In this document: piece by piece, positions 24,723 to 32,573 of the stretch
How positions within the stretch are numbered: position 1 is the first letter of the stretch
How the letters are laid out: every line of letters begins with the position of its first letter
Source: JAPLJM01 sp963708515
Lineage (GTDB): Bacteria > Desulfobacterota > Syntrophia > Syntrophales > Fen-1087
Direction: 5' to 3'
Assembly: GCA_963708515.1 (NCBI GenBank)
Contig: CAVPSX010000018.1
Span: 62,001-126,000, forward strand
DNA length: 64,000 nucleotides
The notes under the pieces: generated by a model
The model's database searches: none
The model's input: the letters and a program-made list of their open reading frames with translations, nothing else
Told to the model about the DNA's origin: nothing
Program-made: the position numbers and the translations under genes

Positions 24723-26297
24723 TTATGAAGGGGATTCACAGATTTCCAGGATCCGGTCCACATTGAAGACGCGCTTTTCCCGGCGCGTCAGGCAGAAGGC
24801 CGTGAGCCCCGTGAAGGGATGGCCTTTGTATTCCATTGCTCCCATCAAAAGCGGCCGGATGGTCCGCCGGGATTTTTCATCCTTCGCCTTCAGGTAGATG
24901 ATTTCCAGGTTTTGTTTATCCTTGATGGCCTCCGCAAGACGCTGCATCTTGTCCTCTTTCGGCAGGCGCCGGTCCGCCTGGGCATACTGAAATCTCGTCA
25001 GAAACTTCACGACCTGCCAGTCCATCAGGATATGGCTTTTTTTAAGCGGCTGCCTCAGCACGATACCGTCCAGTGACACGCAGCGTGAAAGGGCCACATA
25101 CATCTGCCCGTGGGCGAAGGTGCCCCGGCCCACATCGATGATCGCCTTCTCGAAGGTCTTGCCCTGGCTCTTGTGGATCGTGACGGCGAAGGCCAGGCGC
25201 ACCGGGTATTGGGTGAAGGCGCCGACCGCCTCGGATGCCAGTTCGCCCTCCTTCAGGAAAAAACGGTAAATCTCCCAGGTGTTCGGGGCGATTTCCACCT
25301 TTTCACCGTTGTCCAGTTTCGCCTGGATCAACGTCTGGCCCTCCTCATCCTTTTTGAAGCCCGTCACGCGTCCGATTGTCCCGTTGACCCACCGCCCATA
25401 GCCGTCATTGTTGAGCAGCATGATCTGTGAGGCCTTTCTGAGCTTCAGCTCCAGGGCCGTCGGCAGGTATTCCCGGCCGAATTCCCCTTCGATGAGCCCC
25501 GTGAATTTCCGGGATCTGCCGGGCAGTCCGGCAAGCTGTTCCTCATTGATGGCGTCGGCCAGGGCGTTCGTGCTGGTCAGATGGATGTAAAAATCCCCGG
25601 GCGGCGCGGTAAAATCCGGATCGTGGCGCCGGTTGAACAGGGCAATATCCGCGTCCGTGACGGTGCGGTTGCGGATGGTATTGAGCAGGCGGATGAACTC
25701 GCCATCCTGCTGGCGGTAGATTTTCTCCAGCTCCACGAAGGCGATGTCCAGGCCGTCGAAGACCTTGGCGCTGAAAAAGTAGGGGGTGGCGTAATGGGTC
25801 CGGAAAATCTCCCGTGCGTGGCTGCTGACGACCGGCGGCAACTGGTAGAGATCTCCGATGAAGATCATCTGCACGCCACCGAAGGGCAGCGTCTCGTCAG
25901 GGCCGTTCAGGCGCAGAAATTTATCCACACAGTCAAGGAGATCCGCCCGCACCATGGAGACCTCATCGATGAGGATCGTTTTCAACTTCTTGTAGATATT
26001 CTTTTTCTCATCCCCGCTGCGGCGCTTTATGGCCGAGGGGATGATGTCGGGCTTAAATCTAAAAAAAGAATGGATCGTCTGCCCGCCCACATTGATGGCC
26101 GCCACCCCCGTCGGCGCCAGGATAACGATCTTCTTCCCTGCCTGTTTCTGGAAATAGTTCAGCAGGGTCGATTTCCCCGTACCGGCCCGCCCGGTGATGA
26201 AGACATGCCTGCTGGAATCCTCCATCAAGTCCAAAGCCTTCTGAAATTCCTGATTGATTTCGATGGCCGGGGCGCCGGTCTTTTCTTTCTTGTTCAT
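24723..26297 (-). CDS. Pif1-like helicase with C-terminal WYL-like domain
   Basis: 524 residues. Superfamily 1 helicase motifs: Walker A GRAGTGKSTLL (about residue 36), Q-site and APTGVAAINVGGQTIHSFF, Walker B LIDEVSM, GDLYQLPPV, and motif VI-like FAVTIHKSQGKTFEKA ... YVALSRC. The last 85 residues (AIKDKQNLEIIYL, RTIRPLLMGAMEYKG, RREKRVFNVDRILEI) resemble a WYL ligand-binding domain. It begins 4 bp after the integron integrase stop and is probably co-transcribed with it, an uncommon partnership. Role: ssDNA-stimulated 5'-3' unwinding by family; a role in cassette processing is speculation. Confidence 0.8.
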   Translation of the reverse strand: MNKKEKTGAPAIEINQEFQKALDLMEDSSRHVFITGRAGTGKSTLLNYFQKQAGKKIVILAPTGVAAINVGGQTIHSFFRFKPDIIPSAIKRRSGDEKKNIYKKLKTILIDEVSMVRADLLDCVDKFLRLNGPDETLPFGGVQMIFIGDLYQLPPVVSSHAREIFRTHYATPYFFSAKVFDGLDIAFVELEKIYRQQDGEFIRLLNTIRNRTVTDADIALFNRRHDPDFTAPPGDFYIHLTSTNALADAINEEQLAGLPGRSRKFTGLIEGEFGREYLPTALELKLRKASQIMLLNNDGYGRWVNGTIGRVTGFKKDEEGQTLIQAKLDNGEKVEIAPNTWEIYRFFLKEGELASEAVGAFTQYPVRLAFAVTIHKSQGKTFEKAIIDVGRGTFAHGQMYVALSRCVSLDGIVLRQPLKKSHILMDWQVVKFLTRFQYAQADRRLPKEDKMQRLAEAIKDKQNLEIIYLKAKDEKSRRTIRPLLMGAMEYKGHPFTGLTAFCLTRREKRVFNVDRILEICESPS

Positions 26298-26300
26298 TTC

Positions 26301-27536
26301 CTATCTTCCTTCTTGCGTCCCGCCCTGTGTCTTCATCAAAAGCAAATCAAGCGGGCTCGTCGGGGCATTGGCCATATCCCGCATCACATGGGTGTAGATC
26401 ATGGTGGTTTCAACATTCTTGTGGCCGAGCAACTCCTGCACTTCCCGAATATTGACGCCGTTCATGAGCAAATGCGTTGCGAAACTGTGGCGCAGTGTAT
26501 GCACGGACGCGTGTTTGGGAATGCCGGCCTTCCGGATGGCTTTTTTTATGATCTCCTGTATGGCGGAATCGCTGATACGGTGGCGGGCCACCCTGCCGCT
26601 GCGCGGATCCACCGAGAAATTGTGGGCCGGAAAGACGTATTGCCAGGCCCATTCCTTGCCCGCATTGGGATACTTCTTGCCCAATGCGTCGGGAAGGTGG
26701 ACTTCTCCAAAGCCTCGGGAAAGATCACTCTCATGCATTTTCTTGACTTCCAGAAGATGATTTTTCAGTTGATCCTTGACTCTTGCCGGCAGGATCGTCG
26801 TTATGTCCTGGTCCCCCTTGCCGCTGCGCACAGTCAATGTATTCAAATCCATATCAATATCCTTGACTCTCAGGCGGGCGAGCTCCATCAGCCTTAGCCC
26901 CGCACCGTAGAGCAGCCCGGCGATGAGCAAATCCCTGCCAATCAAACAGGCCAGTAACCGTTTCATCTCCTCCACCGAAAAAACCACAGGCAGCTTCTTC
27001 CCGCGTTTTGCCCGGACGGTATCGGCGAGATTTCCGACCTCTTTTCCCAGCACGTAACGAAAGAAAAATAGTATCGCGTTAAATGCCTGATTCTGCGTGG
27101 AAGCGGAAACGCGATGCTTCAGGACGAGATGGCTGAGGAAATTCTTGAAATCTGAGGCGTCCGCTTCGGAGACTGGCTTTTCCCCCGTTTGACCGGAATA
27201 TTCGAGAAATCGCTTGACCCAATGGAGATAGGTTCGTTCCGTGCTGTAGGAATAATGCTTCAGGCGAATCAGGCGTTGCGTTTCTTGAATGATTTCCGAC
27301 ATACTGTCAGAAGCTACAGCTTTTGCCGACTGTACATCCGTCTTTTTGAGATAGTGAAAATAATAGAGCCTGATGGAGTCATTTGCCTGCCTGTATTGCC
27401 AATCAAGAACATGCTGATCCGATTTCAGTGCATCCAGAAATCCCAGAACAGCGGCTTCCCGATATTCCAAAGCTGAAATTTCATTTTTTCTTGCGTAATC
27501 CAGAAACCGGCTGACCCAATGGGCATAGAACGGCAC
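26301..27536 (-). CDS. intI: Integron integrase (IntI), N-terminus interrupted
   Basis: At least 411 residues, tyrosine recombinase. Catalytic box GAGLRLMELARLRVKD, HTLRHSFATHLL and LGHKNVETTMIYTH carry the R..HxxR..H..Y residues. Between boxes lies the integron-specific insert (LSRGFGEVHLPDALGKKYPN, WQYVFPA), which marks IntI. The protein-like frame continues upstream of the GTG at 27536 (FDDKLPEFQKYLLEKGLAPARN) to an ATG at 27623, but codon 3 there is TAA. Translation would need CTG 27608 or GTG 27536. The gene is divergent to the cassette array, as in functional integrons. Activity is doubtful because of the stop. Confidence 0.85.
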   Translation of the reverse strand: MPFYAHWVSRFLDYARKNEISALEYREAAVLGFLDALKSDQHVLDWQYRQANDSIRLYYFHYLKKTDVQSAKAVASDSMSEIIQETQRLIRLKHYSYSTERTYLHWVKRFLEYSGQTGEKPVSEADASDFKNFLSHLVLKHRVSASTQNQAFNAILFFFRYVLGKEVGNLADTVRAKRGKKLPVVFSVEEMKRLLACLIGRDLLIAGLLYGAGLRLMELARLRVKDIDMDLNTLTVRSGKGDQDITTILPARVKDQLKNHLLEVKKMHESDLSRGFGEVHLPDALGKKYPNAGKEWAWQYVFPAHNFSVDPRSGRVARHRISDSAIQEIIKKAIRKAGIPKHASVHTLRHSFATHLLMNGVNIREVQELLGHKNVETTMIYTHVMRDMANAPTSPLDLLLMKTQGGTQEGR

Positions 27537-27623
27537 ATTCCTGGCCGGTGCCAGGCCCTTTTCCAGAAGGTACTTTTGGAACTCCGGAAGCTTGTCGTCG
27601 AACGTCAGTGCACTTTATCCCAT

Positions 27624-27831
27624 ACTTTACCTGTTTGGTTTTTGCTCCTTATTAACATATAATAACCAATATAGGAAGCTCCGTTCTATGCGTTTTCACG
27701 GTTGTATTTTCACTTTCTATTTTCGTTCACTTGATATAGGATTGGACGGCAGCTTAGTAAACACCAACGGAGTATATTCATTGATTGGGCAGTGACCGAA
27801 TCTATTCACACCCGTAAGGAGATTTTCTGCA
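27624..27831. other. Putative attI and promoter region
   Basis: AT-rich region between the integrase start and the first cassette gene. By position it should contain attI, the integrase promoter and the cassette promoter Pc. I could not fix the attI crossover GTTRRRY or clear promoter boxes by eye. AAGGAG at 27817-27822 serves the first cassette gene. Confidence 0.45.
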
Positions 27832-28578
27832 TTGGATATTCCACGGATCTTCAACATCACCGAAAGTGCTCACCGCATCCATAACCCGTTCACACCCGAA
27901 AAGCTCGCCACTCTCGGCGCGGCGCTGCGTCTGGAAACGGGAACCCGAGTGCTCGACCTAGGCAGCGGTTCAGGGGAGATGCTGTGCACCTGGGCACGCG
28001 ATTATGGAGTCATCGGCACCGGCATCGACATGAGCCAGTTGTTCACCGAGCAAGCGAAACTCCGCGCTGAAAAACTCGGTGTCGCCCATCAAGTTAAGTT
28101 CATTCATGGCGATGCTGCCGGCTATGTCTCTGATGAGAAGGTCAGTGTGGCAGCCTGCGTCGGTGCCACGTGGATCGCCGGTGGTGTCGCTGGCACTATC
28201 GCGCTTCTGGCGCGGAGCCTGCGCACCGGAGGGATCATCCTCATCGGCGAGCCCTACTGGCGGCAGTTACCGCCGACGGAAGATGTTGCCAAGGGGTGTC
28301 TTGCCGGCTCAATCTCCGACTTTCTCATGCTTCCAGAACTTCTCGAGTCTTTCTGCCACCTTGGCTACGACGTCGTGGAAATGGTTTTGGCAGACCAAGA
28401 CGGCTGGGACAGATACGAGGCGGCCAAGTGGCTCACCATGCGCCGATGGCTTGAAGCCAATCCCGGAGACGAGCTCGCGAAAGATGTTCGAGCCAAACTG
28501 ACCTCGGAACCCGAGCGCTATGCCGCTTACACGCGTGAATACATGGGCTGGGGTGTGTTCGCGCTGATGAGGCGGTGA
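27832..28578 (+). CDS. Cassette 1: class I SAM-dependent methyltransferase
   Basis: 248 residues. SAM-binding motif I VLDLGSGSGEML, motif II GTGIDMS and motif III region FIHGDAAGY are clear, with a later LIGEPYW. A TTG start follows AAGGAG by about 10 nt. Small-molecule methyltransferases of this type are frequent integron cargo. The acceptor is unknown. The gene ends 46 bp before a canonical attC, so it is a complete cassette. Confidence 0.82.
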   Translation: MDIPRIFNITESAHRIHNPFTPEKLATLGAALRLETGTRVLDLGSGSGEMLCTWARDYGVIGTGIDMSQLFTEQAKLRAEKLGVAHQVKFIHGDAAGYVSDEKVSVAACVGATWIAGGVAGTIALLARSLRTGGIILIGEPYWRQLPPTEDVAKGCLAGSISDFLMLPELLESFCHLGYDVVEMVLADQDGWDRYEAAKWLTMRRWLEANPGDELAKDVRAKLTSEPERYAAYTREYMGWGVFALMRR

Positions 28579-28624
28579 TGAGGGGATTACCGGGCGACTC
28601 AGAAAGAGGGGAAAATCCAATCAT

Positions 28625-28684
28625 GCCTAACAACTCATTCAAGCCGACGCCGCATCTCGGCGCGGCTTAATTCAGGCGTTGGAC
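28625..28684 (+). repeat. attC recombination site 1
   Basis: R'' box GCCTAAC (28625-28631) and R' box GTTGGAC (28678-28684) match RYYYAAC and GTTRRRY. Between them AAGCCG...GCCG and CGGC...CGGCTT form the imperfect stem with extrahelical bases expected for attC. 60 bp, typical size. Confidence 0.88.
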
Positions 28685-28727
28685 GTAAGTAAAAAACAAG
28701 AATATCGGGGAAAGGATATTTATTAGC

Positions 28728-28756
28728 TTGACACGATATATACCGAGATATATACT
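28728..28756 (+). promoter_or_regulatory. Cassette-borne promoter of vapBC
   Basis: TTGACA (28728-28733), 17-nt spacer, TATACT (28751-28756), near-ideal sigma70. The spacer is rich in TATATA-type half-sites (GATATATACC, GAGATATATA) suitable for VapBC autorepression. AAGGAGG precedes the vapB ATG. Confidence 0.72.
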
Positions 28757-28773
28757 AATCAAGGAGGTGCAAA

Positions 28774-29004
28774 ATGCAAACAGCTAAATTATTTCAAAAT
28801 GGGCGCAGTCAAGCGGTTCGTCTGCCCAAGGAATACAATTTTGAAGGGACAGATGTGCTAATTCAAAAGATAGGCGATTCTGTCATTCTCTTTCCAAAAA
28901 ACCGTGTGTGGGAAACATTTCTCCATGGCCTGCATGGGTTTACCGATGATTTCATGGAAAACGGGAGAGAACAGCCGCAAATGCAGGGGAGAAAGGGTCT
29001 GTAA
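28774..29004 (+). CDS. vapB: Cassette 2: VapB-type antitoxin
   Basis: 76 residues. The N-terminal AbrB/MazE-like swapped-hairpin DNA-binding motif is typical (TAKLFQNGRSQAVRLPKEY ... VLIQKIGDSVILFPK). The acidic/charged C-terminus would bind the toxin. It has its own promoter inside the cassette and overlaps vapC by one base (TAATG), so translation is coupled. It should autoregulate the pair. Confidence 0.85.
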   Translation: MQTAKLFQNGRSQAVRLPKEYNFEGTDVLIQKIGDSVILFPKNRVWETFLHGLHGFTDDFMENGREQPQMQGRKGL

Positions 29005-29402
29005 TGTATTTGCTTGATACGAATATCTGTATTTTTATCAAGAACAAAAAGCCTCTTTATGTCCTGGAAAAATTGCGCAGTATACTCGAACAAACCGTTT
29101 GTTTATCCAGCATCACGGTAGCCGAATTGCAATTTGGCGTTTACAACAGTCAAAACATTGAAAAAAACAGAATATCCTTAACAGAATTTCTGGCTCCATT
29201 TGAAATTATCGATTTTGGTAATACCGACGCTGAACACTTTGGAATTATTAGATCACAGCTAAAAAAAGAAGGAAATCTTATCGGCTCTTACCACATGCTC
29301 ATCGCAGCTCAGGCAGTTGCGCGCAATCTCATCCTTGTTACCAATAATACAAACGAATTTATAAGAATTAAAAACCTGAAACTTGAAGATTGGAAAGAAT
29401 AG
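29004..29402 (+). CDS. vapC: Cassette 2: VapC PIN-domain toxin with altered acidic site
   Basis: 132 residues, PIN-fold ribonuclease. D5 (LLDTN) and E41 (VAELQFG) are conserved, and the C-terminal LVTNNTNEF motif is kept. The third acidic position, normally Asp in GxxDxLIAA, is His97 here (GSYHMLIAAQA), a one-base change from GAC to CAC. This should weaken Mg2+ binding, so the toxin may be attenuated or dead. A canonical attC follows the stop directly. Confidence 0.82.
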   Translation: MYLLDTNICIFIKNKKPLYVLEKLRSILEQTVCLSSITVAELQFGVYNSQNIEKNRISLTEFLAPFEIIDFGNTDAEHFGIIRSQLKKEGNLIGSYHMLIAAQAVARNLILVTNNTNEFIRIKNLKLEDWKE

Positions 29403-29403
29403 C

Positions 29404-29460
29404 GTCCAACAATTAAATCCAGCCGACCGCTTACAGCGGCGGCTGATTTTTTCGTTGGGC
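29404..29460 (+). repeat. attC recombination site 2
   Basis: R'' GTCCAAC (29404-29410) and R' GTTGGGC (29454-29460) fit the consensus. The inner arms CAGCCGACCGC and GCGGCGGCTG pair around a short TTACA loop. 57 bp, directly after the vapC stop. Confidence 0.88.
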
Positions 29461-29484
29461 TCAAAATGGATAAGCAATCTTTGG

Positions 29485-29513
29485 TTGCATTATGCAACTT
29501 TATAATGTATAAT
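29485..29513 (+). promoter_or_regulatory. Cassette-borne promoter of the second toxin-antitoxin pair
   Basis: TTGCAT (29485-29490), 17-nt spacer, TATAAT (29508-29513). The -35 lies in an imperfect palindrome GTTGCATTATGCAAC, and ATTGCAACAT follows downstream, so repeated TTGCA half-sites could be the antitoxin operator. Confidence 0.6.
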
Positions 29514-29551
29514 GACTACATATTGCAACATAATCGTTGGGAGGAACAGTC

Positions 29552-29770
29552 ATGGGCACAGCAGTAAGAATATCTGAAAAACTTGTAGATGAGGCAAAAA
29601 GATTCAGCCGGATTGACCACAGGTCTTTGGCTGGTCAGATTGAGCACTGGGCACGCATGGGTAAATGCGCCGAAGAGAATCCTGACTTACCATATACACT
29701 CATTAAAGAAATCCTGATAGGGTTGGATGAGTTGGATGAGAACGAGAAGACCGAATACAAGTTTGGATAG
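29552..29770 (+). CDS. Cassette 3: ParD-like antitoxin
   Basis: 72 residues resembling the ParD-like antitoxin family: MGTAVRISEKLVDEAKRFSR, then SLAGQIEHWARMGKCAEENP, a ribbon-helix-helix-like N-terminus followed by an acidic helix. I chose ATG 29552, since GGGAGGA lies upstream and the longer ORF start precedes it. It is followed after 6 bp by a RelE/ParE-fold toxin gene. It should bind and inhibit the toxin and repress the promoter. Confidence 0.72.
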   Translation: MGTAVRISEKLVDEAKRFSRIDHRSLAGQIEHWARMGKCAEENPDLPYTLIKEILIGLDELDENEKTEYKFG

Positions 29771-29776
29771 GTCGTT

Positions 29777-30058
29777 ATGAGAATTTATCAGTCAAGGTCA
29801 TTTGAGAAAAAAGTAAAGAAGATGTCGAGGTCCGAAAAGGACGCGCTCGATCGAGAAATAAAACGAATTGCGGAAGACCCCTCCATTGGGGAGGAAAAGA
29901 AAGGTGACCTGAAAGATGTATTCGCACACAAGTTCAAACTCAAAACTACCCAGTACCTGCTTGCCTATCGAAAGGTTGGCGGTAATCTGGAGCTTGTTAT
30001 AATAGGGCCTCATGAAAACTACTATCGAGACTTGAAACAATATTTGAAGAACCGATAA
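29777..30058 (+). CDS. Cassette 3: RelE/ParE-superfamily toxin
   Basis: 93 residues. The start MRIYQSRSFEKKVKKMSRSEK, the middle KKGDLKDVFAHKFKLKTTQYLLAYR and end LVIIGPHENYYRDLKQYLK match the RelE/ParE fold, including the basic strands and C-terminal helix. Whether it cleaves ribosome-bound mRNA or poisons gyrase is not evident. A degenerate attC follows the stop. Confidence 0.75.
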   Translation: MRIYQSRSFEKKVKKMSRSEKDALDREIKRIAEDPSIGEEKKGDLKDVFAHKFKLKTTQYLLAYRKVGGNLELVIIGPHENYYRDLKQYLKNR

Positions 30059-30061
30059 TGT

Positions 30062-30119
30062 GGTAACAATCCGATTCACCGGACACGGCAACGGCGCGCC
30101 GGTGATCTATATGTTAGGG
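30062..30119 (+). repeat. Degenerate attC site
   Basis: R'-like GTTAGGG at 30113-30119 and a left GGTAAC box at 30062 flank arms TTCACCGG and CCGGTGAT with a central GGCAACGGCGC. The stem is clear but the R'' box departs from RYYYAAC. Confidence 0.5.
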
Positions 30120-30125
30120 ATTTTC

Positions 30126-30425
30126 ATGACCATCGGCGAGTTACTCAGAATTAAGACCCACCGGAACCTTTGGCTTGGCTTGCTTGCTTGGCTTGCATTC
30201 GCAGGCTCCATGTTTGTCGCAGCCGAGTGGGGTGCACGGCTTCTGCCCCTTGTTCTTTTTTTGCCCTTTATTGGCGTCGTGATAGCACAGATGTTCTTTG
30301 TGCGTTGCCCACGATGCAATGGAAATCTGGGGCAACTCCTGGCACAGACAATGGCGCCGGGAGGGTTGAAAACTCAAGTGACGCATTGTCCGTTCTGTGG
30401 TGTCAGCTTCAATGACCACCCCTGA
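30126..30425 (+). CDS. Cassette 4: small membrane protein with zinc ribbon
   Basis: 99 residues of unknown family. Two hydrophobic helices (LWLGLLAWLAFAGSMFVAA and LLPLVLFLPFIGVVIAQMFF) are followed by a cytoplasmic zinc-ribbon pattern CPRC...CPFC. I placed the start at 30126 because earlier in-frame codons lie within the attC site. Functions cannot be inferred; small membrane proteins are common cassette cargo. The following 90 bp contain an inverted repeat (GGCTGGC...GCCAGCC near 30444-30478) that may be a decayed attC. Confidence 0.6.
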   Translation: MTIGELLRIKTHRNLWLGLLAWLAFAGSMFVAAEWGARLLPLVLFLPFIGVVIAQMFFVRCPRCNGNLGQLLAQTMAPGGLKTQVTHCPFCGVSFNDHP

Positions 30426-30514
30426 CATTGCAACCAATCGAGGCTGGCTTACGGCGGGCTTGGCCTGCCGCCAGCCAACCCCTTACCTTTAATATTGGCT
30501 GGAGAAAACGAAGA

Positions 30515-30970
30515 ATGCGACGTAACGACAGAGAAATAACAGACAGGAAAGATATTGACAGCATCATTCGGCGTTGCCGAGTTTGTCATCTTGCAATGTG
30601 TGACGGAAGTCAGCCTTATGTCGTTCCTCTCAATTTCGGTTATGATGGCTGCTTTCTCTATTTTCATGCCGCACGTGAAGGAAGAAAAATTGACATGATC
30701 AGGAGGAATAATCGTGTCTGCTTCGAGTTTGATATCCTGCATGATATTGTCACGTCAGAACAAGCCTGCAACTGGGGAGCAACATACGAGAGTGTCATTG
30801 GATCAGGTATAGTTGAGATATTAGATACTTTAGAAGCCAAGAACGATGCACTTGAATGGATCATGCGTCAGTACGGAAACGACAATTGGGATTTCACAGA
30901 AAAAATGCCAAACAAGATATTGGCTCTTCGCGTACAAATACTCGAAATCAGTGGTAAAGCCCGGAAATGA
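30515..30970 (+). CDS. Cassette 5: pyridoxamine 5'-phosphate oxidase-like flavoprotein (Nim type)
   Basis: 151 residues, split-barrel FMN-binding fold. MRRNDREITDRKDIDSIIRR, CHLAMCDGSQPYVVPLNFGY and YFHAAREGRKIDMIRRN are characteristic of the nitroimidazole-resistance (NimA)-like branch. These bind FMN and reduce or sequester nitro compounds, but most members are uncharacterised. GGAG lies upstream of the ATG at 30515. It is the last recognisable cassette before the core gene at 31150. Confidence 0.75.
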   Translation: MRRNDREITDRKDIDSIIRRCRVCHLAMCDGSQPYVVPLNFGYDGCFLYFHAAREGRKIDMIRRNNRVCFEFDILHDIVTSEQACNWGATYESVIGSGIVEILDTLEAKNDALEWIMRQYGNDNWDFTEKMPNKILALRVQILEISGKARK

Positions 30971-30976
30971 AGCACT

Positions 30977-31028
30977 TCAGACAATTCTCTGTACCGGACG
31001 CGGCATCGGCTGATTTTTATCGTCGGCC
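30977..31028 (+). repeat. Degenerate terminal attC site
   Basis: The right half CGGCTGATTTTTATCGTCGGCC resembles the right half of attC 2 (CGGCTGATTTTTTCGTTGGGC), and the left TCAGACAATT resembles CCAACAATT there. The R boxes are mutated, suggesting an old, fixed array end. Confidence 0.5.
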
Positions 31029-31149
31029 ATCTAAAGATTAGAGTAAGATGAAATGTTCTAATCAGTTATCGGGGGGATTGATCGGACTGAGTATATTTGT
31101 TGCATTGTCCGTTGATCATTAAGAATCATTAAATTATAGGGAGATCTCC

Positions 31150-32202
31150 ATGAAAAGCAGATGCATTGGTTTTTTGGCAATTATTTCCTTATCACTTGGC
31201 CTGACGGCAACAGGCTGGACGGCAAACTATAAACCTGAGTACAAGCTCAGTGTCGTGGTGGCGCCGACCAGTCCCTGGGGACAAGGGGCGCAGATGTTTG
31301 CCGATCTGGTCAAGCAAAAGTCCGAAGGCCGGATCAAGATCAAATGTTATTTCAGCGGCGAACTTCTTGCGGGAAAGCAGACAGATGAGTTTCTGTTGCT
31401 GAAGCAGGGCGTGGCAGATTTTGCCCTGGGATCGACGATCAACTGGTCCACCTCCGTCAAGGAACTGAATCTTTTTTCGCTGCCCTTCTTTTTCCACGAC
31501 TATGAAGCGCTGGATGCCGTAGAGACCGGCGCCATCAGCAATAAGATCATTCAGGCCCTGGATGAAAAAGGCGTGATTGCCCTGGGCTGGGGAGAGAATG
31601 GCTTCCGGGAGATCACGAACAGCAAACGGGCCATCAAGAAACCGGAGGACCTGGAAGGCCTGAAGATCAGAGTGGCGGGCTCGCCCATTTACATCGACAT
31701 CTTCAAGGCCCTGGGCGCCAATCCTGTCTCCATGAACTGGGGAGAAGCCATCAACGCTTTCCAGTCGGGCACGGTGGACGGGCAGGAAAACCCGGTGACG
31801 TCCATTATCATCCCCTACAAACTCTGGCAGGTCCACAAATATGCCACCATCTGGCATTATACCATCGATCCCCTGATCTATGGCGTCAGCAAAATGACCT
31901 GGACCAGCTTTAACGCCAGGGACCAGGAGATCCTCCGCAAGGCCGCCGCTGAAGCCGCCGGCTGGCAGAAGAAGGCCGCCCGGGAAGGATTGGAAGGCAG
32001 CGCCGCTTCGATCGATACTCTAAAGAAAAACGGGATGAATGTCACGGTCCTGTCGCAGGCAGATATGAAGATTTTCCGGGCCCGGATGAAACCCGTTTAC
32101 GATAAATGGATCCAGGAGATCGGCACGGATCTGGTCAATGCTTCGGAAAAGGCCATCCAGGGGGCTCCGAAAAAAGCACCGGCAAAGAAAAAGGGGCACT
32201 AA
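31150..32202 (+). CDS. TRAP transporter solute-binding protein (DctP family)
   Basis: 350 residues. A signal peptide (residues 1-24, GFLAIISLSLGLTATGWTA) directs it to the periplasm. Family features: GRIKIKCYFSGELLAGKQTDEF, KIRVAGSPIYIDIFKALGANPVSM, and the FQSGTVDGQENPV motif with the conserved carboxylate-binding Arg in LKIRV. It should capture a small organic acid. No DctQ or DctM membrane genes are adjacent, so it is an orphan here. The C-terminus has a lysine/alanine-rich tail (APKKAPAKKKGH). Its stop overlaps the convergent MoaE-like gene by 4 bp. Confidence 0.88.
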   Translation: MKSRCIGFLAIISLSLGLTATGWTANYKPEYKLSVVVAPTSPWGQGAQMFADLVKQKSEGRIKIKCYFSGELLAGKQTDEFLLLKQGVADFALGSTINWSTSVKELNLFSLPFFFHDYEALDAVETGAISNKIIQALDEKGVIALGWGENGFREITNSKRAIKKPEDLEGLKIRVAGSPIYIDIFKALGANPVSMNWGEAINAFQSGTVDGQENPVTSIIIPYKLWQVHKYATIWHYTIDPLIYGVSKMTWTSFNARDQEILRKAAAEAAGWQKKAAREGLEGSAASIDTLKKNGMNVTVLSQADMKIFRARMKPVYDKWIQEIGTDLVNASEKAIQGAPKKAPAKKKGH

Positions 32203-32549
32203 ATCTCGTTCTTCCGGGTGACATCCGCTTTAATCCGGTTGACCGCATCCATGAGTGCGGAAAAGACATTTTCCCGGAAATCCCCGGCCACAACAACAAA
32301 CATGACATCTTCGCCCGGATAGAGCTTGCCCTCGCGGATTTCCACGAGAACATCGATAATCCCAGGGCGCTGACGGATATCATCCATAATGTGCTGCAAC
32401 TGCTGCCGGTCCACCTGGACCGCCAACTCCGAAACGGGCCTGCCGTCGCGCGACATTGACCGCACCACCCCGTTATGGCTGAGAATCATGCCGACCTTAG
32501 GATAGTCCGGATGCATTTTGACTTTGTCGATCATTTCCTGTAAATTCAT
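32199..32549 (-). CDS. MoaE-like molybdopterin synthase large subunit homologue
   Basis: 116 residues. MILSHNGVVRSMSRDGR, GIIDVLVEIREGKLYPGEDVMFVVVAGDFRENVFSALMDAVNRIK are typical of MoaE-like proteins. MoaE inserts sulfur into precursor Z of molybdenum cofactor. The essential C-terminal lysines of classical MoaE (WKKE) appear as TRKNE, so activity is uncertain. The ATG at 32549 has AGGT upstream; the longer frame extends into a dispersed palindrome and gives the nonsense peptide GTDLKSVP. No other moa gene is nearby. Confidence 0.72.
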   Translation of the reverse strand: MNLQEMIDKVKMHPDYPKVGMILSHNGVVRSMSRDGRPVSELAVQVDRQQLQHIMDDIRQRPGIIDVLVEIREGKLYPGEDVMFVVVAGDFRENVFSALMDAVNRIKADVTRKNEI

Positions 32550-32573
32550 TTTAACCTCCAGCTTGAAAGAGAT

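Larger units (their letters stand above)
26301..31028. mobile_element. Chromosomal integron with about five cassettes
   Basis: An integrase gene on the minus strand diverges from an array of small plus-strand genes separated by attC sites. Two attC sites are canonical (28625-28684 and 29404-29460) and at least two more are degenerate (30062-30119 and 30977-31028). Cassette cargo: a methyltransferase, VapBC, a ParD-like/RelE pair, a small membrane zinc-ribbon protein and a Nim-like flavin protein. Cassette genes are AT-richer than the surrounding core genes, as expected for acquired DNA. Confidence 0.85.

Noticed and set aside
25581..26897. A 438-codon plus-strand open frame
   Set aside because: It runs antisense across both helicase and integrase genes, which have clear family motifs on the other strand.
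28625..31028. Repeated spaced sequences as a CRISPR array
   Set aside because: Repeats differ in sequence and spacing, flank small genes and match attC boxes; no cas genes.
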